From the NCBI GenBank assembly GCA_035509415.1, contig DATJLQ010000096.1:1-64000 (forward strand): 64,000 nt of DNA, given 5' to 3'. Numbering within the stretch: position 1 is the stretch's first letter; each line of letters starts with the position of its first letter. The translations under genes were made by a program, and so were the position numbers. This stretch comes from DATJLQ01 sp035509415. Its GTDB lineage: Bacteria; Pseudomonadota; Alphaproteobacteria; JACZXZ01. This document shows positions 62,541 to 64,000 of the stretch, piece by piece. Under the pieces are notes generated by a model that worked only from the letters and a program-made list of their open reading frames with translations, ran no database searches and was not told the DNA's origin.

Positions 62541-64000
62541 TCAGCCGAGGAAACTCTCGACCGTCCTGATCGCGCCGTCGAGCGCCACGCCCTCCTCGTC
62601 CCTGAGGGCGGCCTCGCGCAGGCGGCGCGACCACTCGGCCGCGTCTGGACGCCCGACAAGACGGAGCGAGGTCGTGAGCACGCGCTCGAATTTCCCCTGG
62701 CCGCGCGCCGCCGTGTCGGAATAACCCTTCACCAGACGCCGGCAGCGCAAAAGCTCGACCGCGAGCGCATAATCCCGAGGCGCCGTCGCCATCACGGTGT
62801 CGAGCCAGCGCTTCCAATGGGCGCGTTCGCGCGCGTGGCGCAACGTGCCGCGGCGCCAGCGCTTGAGGCCGCCGAGCGAATACAGGATGAGGAACCAGCC
62901 GAGCGTCCCGGTGCGCACGCGCCGCCCGCGGTTGACCGACCGGTCGAGTGCGCGCATCAATCGGGGCCGGGCCTCGATGAAGCGGCCGAGCAAGGCGGGC
63001 AGCGTGCCGCATACCTCTTCCATGCGCGGATGCATGAACTCGGTCAGGTGCAGGACCTGGTCCGGTGCCGCGCCAACGTCGCGCCGCACGCGCGCGAACC
63101 GGCTCGCGCGGGTCTTGAGGTCGGCGACGCGGATCACGTCGTCATAGGCCATCGCGACGGCGACGTATTTCGCGGCCTCGCGCGTGAGAGCCAAGGCGTC
63201 CGCTCCCGGCGCCTGCATCCGGTCGAGGGCAAGCATCGGCTCGAGCGTATCGAGATACTCCGCGCCATAGGCGATATCTTGGAAGTCGACGACGCGGCGC
63301 AGCCCGGCTGCGAGCATGTCATGAACGGATGCCGGAAAGCGCTCGGCAGCTCGCGCGACGAGGGCATCGAAGCTCGGATGCCCGACGGGCGCGAGGGTCG
63401 CCGCCGCCCGGCGCTCCGCGGCCGGATCGGGAGTCTCGAACGTCTGATCGCGGCCCGAGCGCTCGGCACGCGCCGCCTCGAAGCCGAGAGCGAAAGCGCG
63501 CAAGCTCGCTTCGACGCCGACGCCGGTCGCGCGGATGGTCTCCTCGAACGAGGCGCGCTCGAATTGCGTCGCCCCTGAACCCGCGAGGGCCCCGAACATG
63601 ACCGCGGAGATGACGCTCCCCGCGCGCGTCGCGAGCGCGGCCATGTCGAAGGCGAAGACGCGCTTCGCCGCCTCGCGCGCCGCGCGGCCGACGGCCGCCG
63701 GATCGCCGATCCCGTCGCCGGGCACCATTTTCTCCTGGACCGCGTAGGCGCGGTGGGTCGAGACGATGAGCGTGGTGCGATCCGGTGTCACGTAGCCGCG
63801 CAGGATCGCGCGGCCAGCTTCCATGAGCTCGGCGCCGATCACCACGTCGACGTCGCCCGGCGCCGGCATGAGCGAGAGCACCGGCCGCCGCGTGCCCAAG
63901 CCGCCCGCGGGCATCGGGACCATCTCGACGTAATAGACCGTGGCGCCCGTGCGCTGCGCGACGCCCGGCACGGAAGTCGCCTGGACGATCCAGCCCGCGC
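62541..64000 (-). CDS. Indolepyruvate oxidoreductase beta-subunit family protein, N-terminus outside window
   Basis: The frame is open past the window edge: codons upstream of GTG 63971 read GWIVQATSVPGVAQRTGAT, the typical gamma-domain segment of 2-oxoacid:ferredoxin oxidoreductases (IorB), so the start lies beyond 64000. The oxidoreductase domain is followed by a C-terminal domain of over 200 residues, seen in the long proteobacterial form. It would convert aryl pyruvates to aryl-acetyl-CoA with a large alpha subunit, presumably upstream outside the window. It converges with the hyuA gene and is probably unrelated to it. Confidence 0.85.
   Translation of the reverse strand, partial: AGWIVQATSVPGVAQRTGATVYYVEMVPMPAGGLGTRRPVLSLMPAPGDVDVVIGAELMEAGRAILRGYVTPDRTTLIVSTHRAYAVQEKMVPGDGIGDPAAVGRAAREAAKRVFAFDMAALATRAGSVISAVMFGALAGSGATQFERASFEETIRATGVGVEASLRAFALGFEAARAERSGRDQTFETPDPAAERRAAATLAPVGHPSFDALVARAAERFPASVHDMLAAGLRRVVDFQDIAYGAEYLDTLEPMLALDRMQAPGADALALTREAAKYVAVAMAYDDVIRVADLKTRASRFARVRRDVGAAPDQVLHLTEFMHPRMEEVCGTLPALLGRFIEARPRLMRALDRSVNRGRRVRTGTLGWFLILYSLGGLKRWRRGTLRHARERAHWKRWLDTVMATAPRDYALAVELLRCRRLVKGYSDTAARGQGKFERVLTTSLRLVGRPDAAEWSRRLREAALRDEEGVALDGAIRTVESFLG

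Overview
The window is GC-rich throughout and nearly fully coding. There are about 54 protein genes, several GTG/TTG starts and many 4-base stop/start overlaps. I see no rRNA, CRISPR array, insertion sequence or intact tRNA. Gene families (TRAP-DctPQM and polyamine-type ABC importers, hydantoinase A/B pairs, ring-hydroxylating oxygenases, IclR and LysR regulators, an indolepyruvate oxidoreductase beta subunit with a long C-terminal extension) fit a free-living, nutritionally versatile proteobacterium, most likely an alphaproteobacterium. That placement is inference; no phylogenetic marker lies in the window.

Layout. (1) 1-1025: 3'-truncated Rieske oxygenase of the vanillate O-demethylase type; upstream of it lies a decayed thioesterase copy. 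(2) 1943-10202, plus strand: polysaccharide-deacetylase/allantoinase-like enzyme, LysR regulator, alpha/beta hydrolase, FAD monooxygenase, an NMT1/THI5-type ABC importer, a VOC protein and a binding-protein fold without signal peptide. (3) 10175-21815, minus strand: LysR, glutamine-type ABC importer, 2-oxoglutarate oxygenase, cyanurate/barbiturate-type ring-opening amidohydrolase, two amidases, a cytosine-deaminase-like enzyme, an LVIVD protein and an amidohydrolase. This looks like breakdown of an N-heterocycle. (4) 22179-39612, minus strand: a run of 17 genes that combines a biotin-sulfoxide-reductase-like molybdoenzyme, an IclR regulator, a polyamine-type ABC importer, ADP-forming acyl-CoA synthetase, acyl-CoA dehydrogenase, a cystathionine-gamma-synthase-like PLP enzyme, hydantoinase, M20 carbamoylase, MaoC hydratase, COG0523 GTPase, rhodanese and thioesterase. 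This set suggests degradation of a sulfur-containing cyclic ureide. A shared palindrome, GAAAC-N3-GTTTC, lies before both transcription units. (5) 39724-45845, minus strand: IclR, RraA-like aldolase, two-subunit aconitase-type hydratase and a TRAP importer, consistent with branched hydroxy-acid use. (6) 46156-47892, plus strand: an IclR regulator fused to a TAXI solute-binding domain. (7) 47912-62140: two non-identical hydantoinase A/B pairs around a divergent promoter, one with an ABC importer (minus) and one with a two-subunit ring-hydroxylating dioxygenase (plus). (8) 62219-62262: tRNA 3' relic; 62541-64000: truncated indolepyruvate oxidoreductase beta-type gene.

Overall the window reads as a catabolic region of successive uptake-plus-degradation modules, several with their own regulator. 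The substrates are inferred from enzyme classes only. The strongest candidates for something undescribed are the IclR-TAXI fusion, and the 17-gene sulfur/ureide module with its repeated operator.
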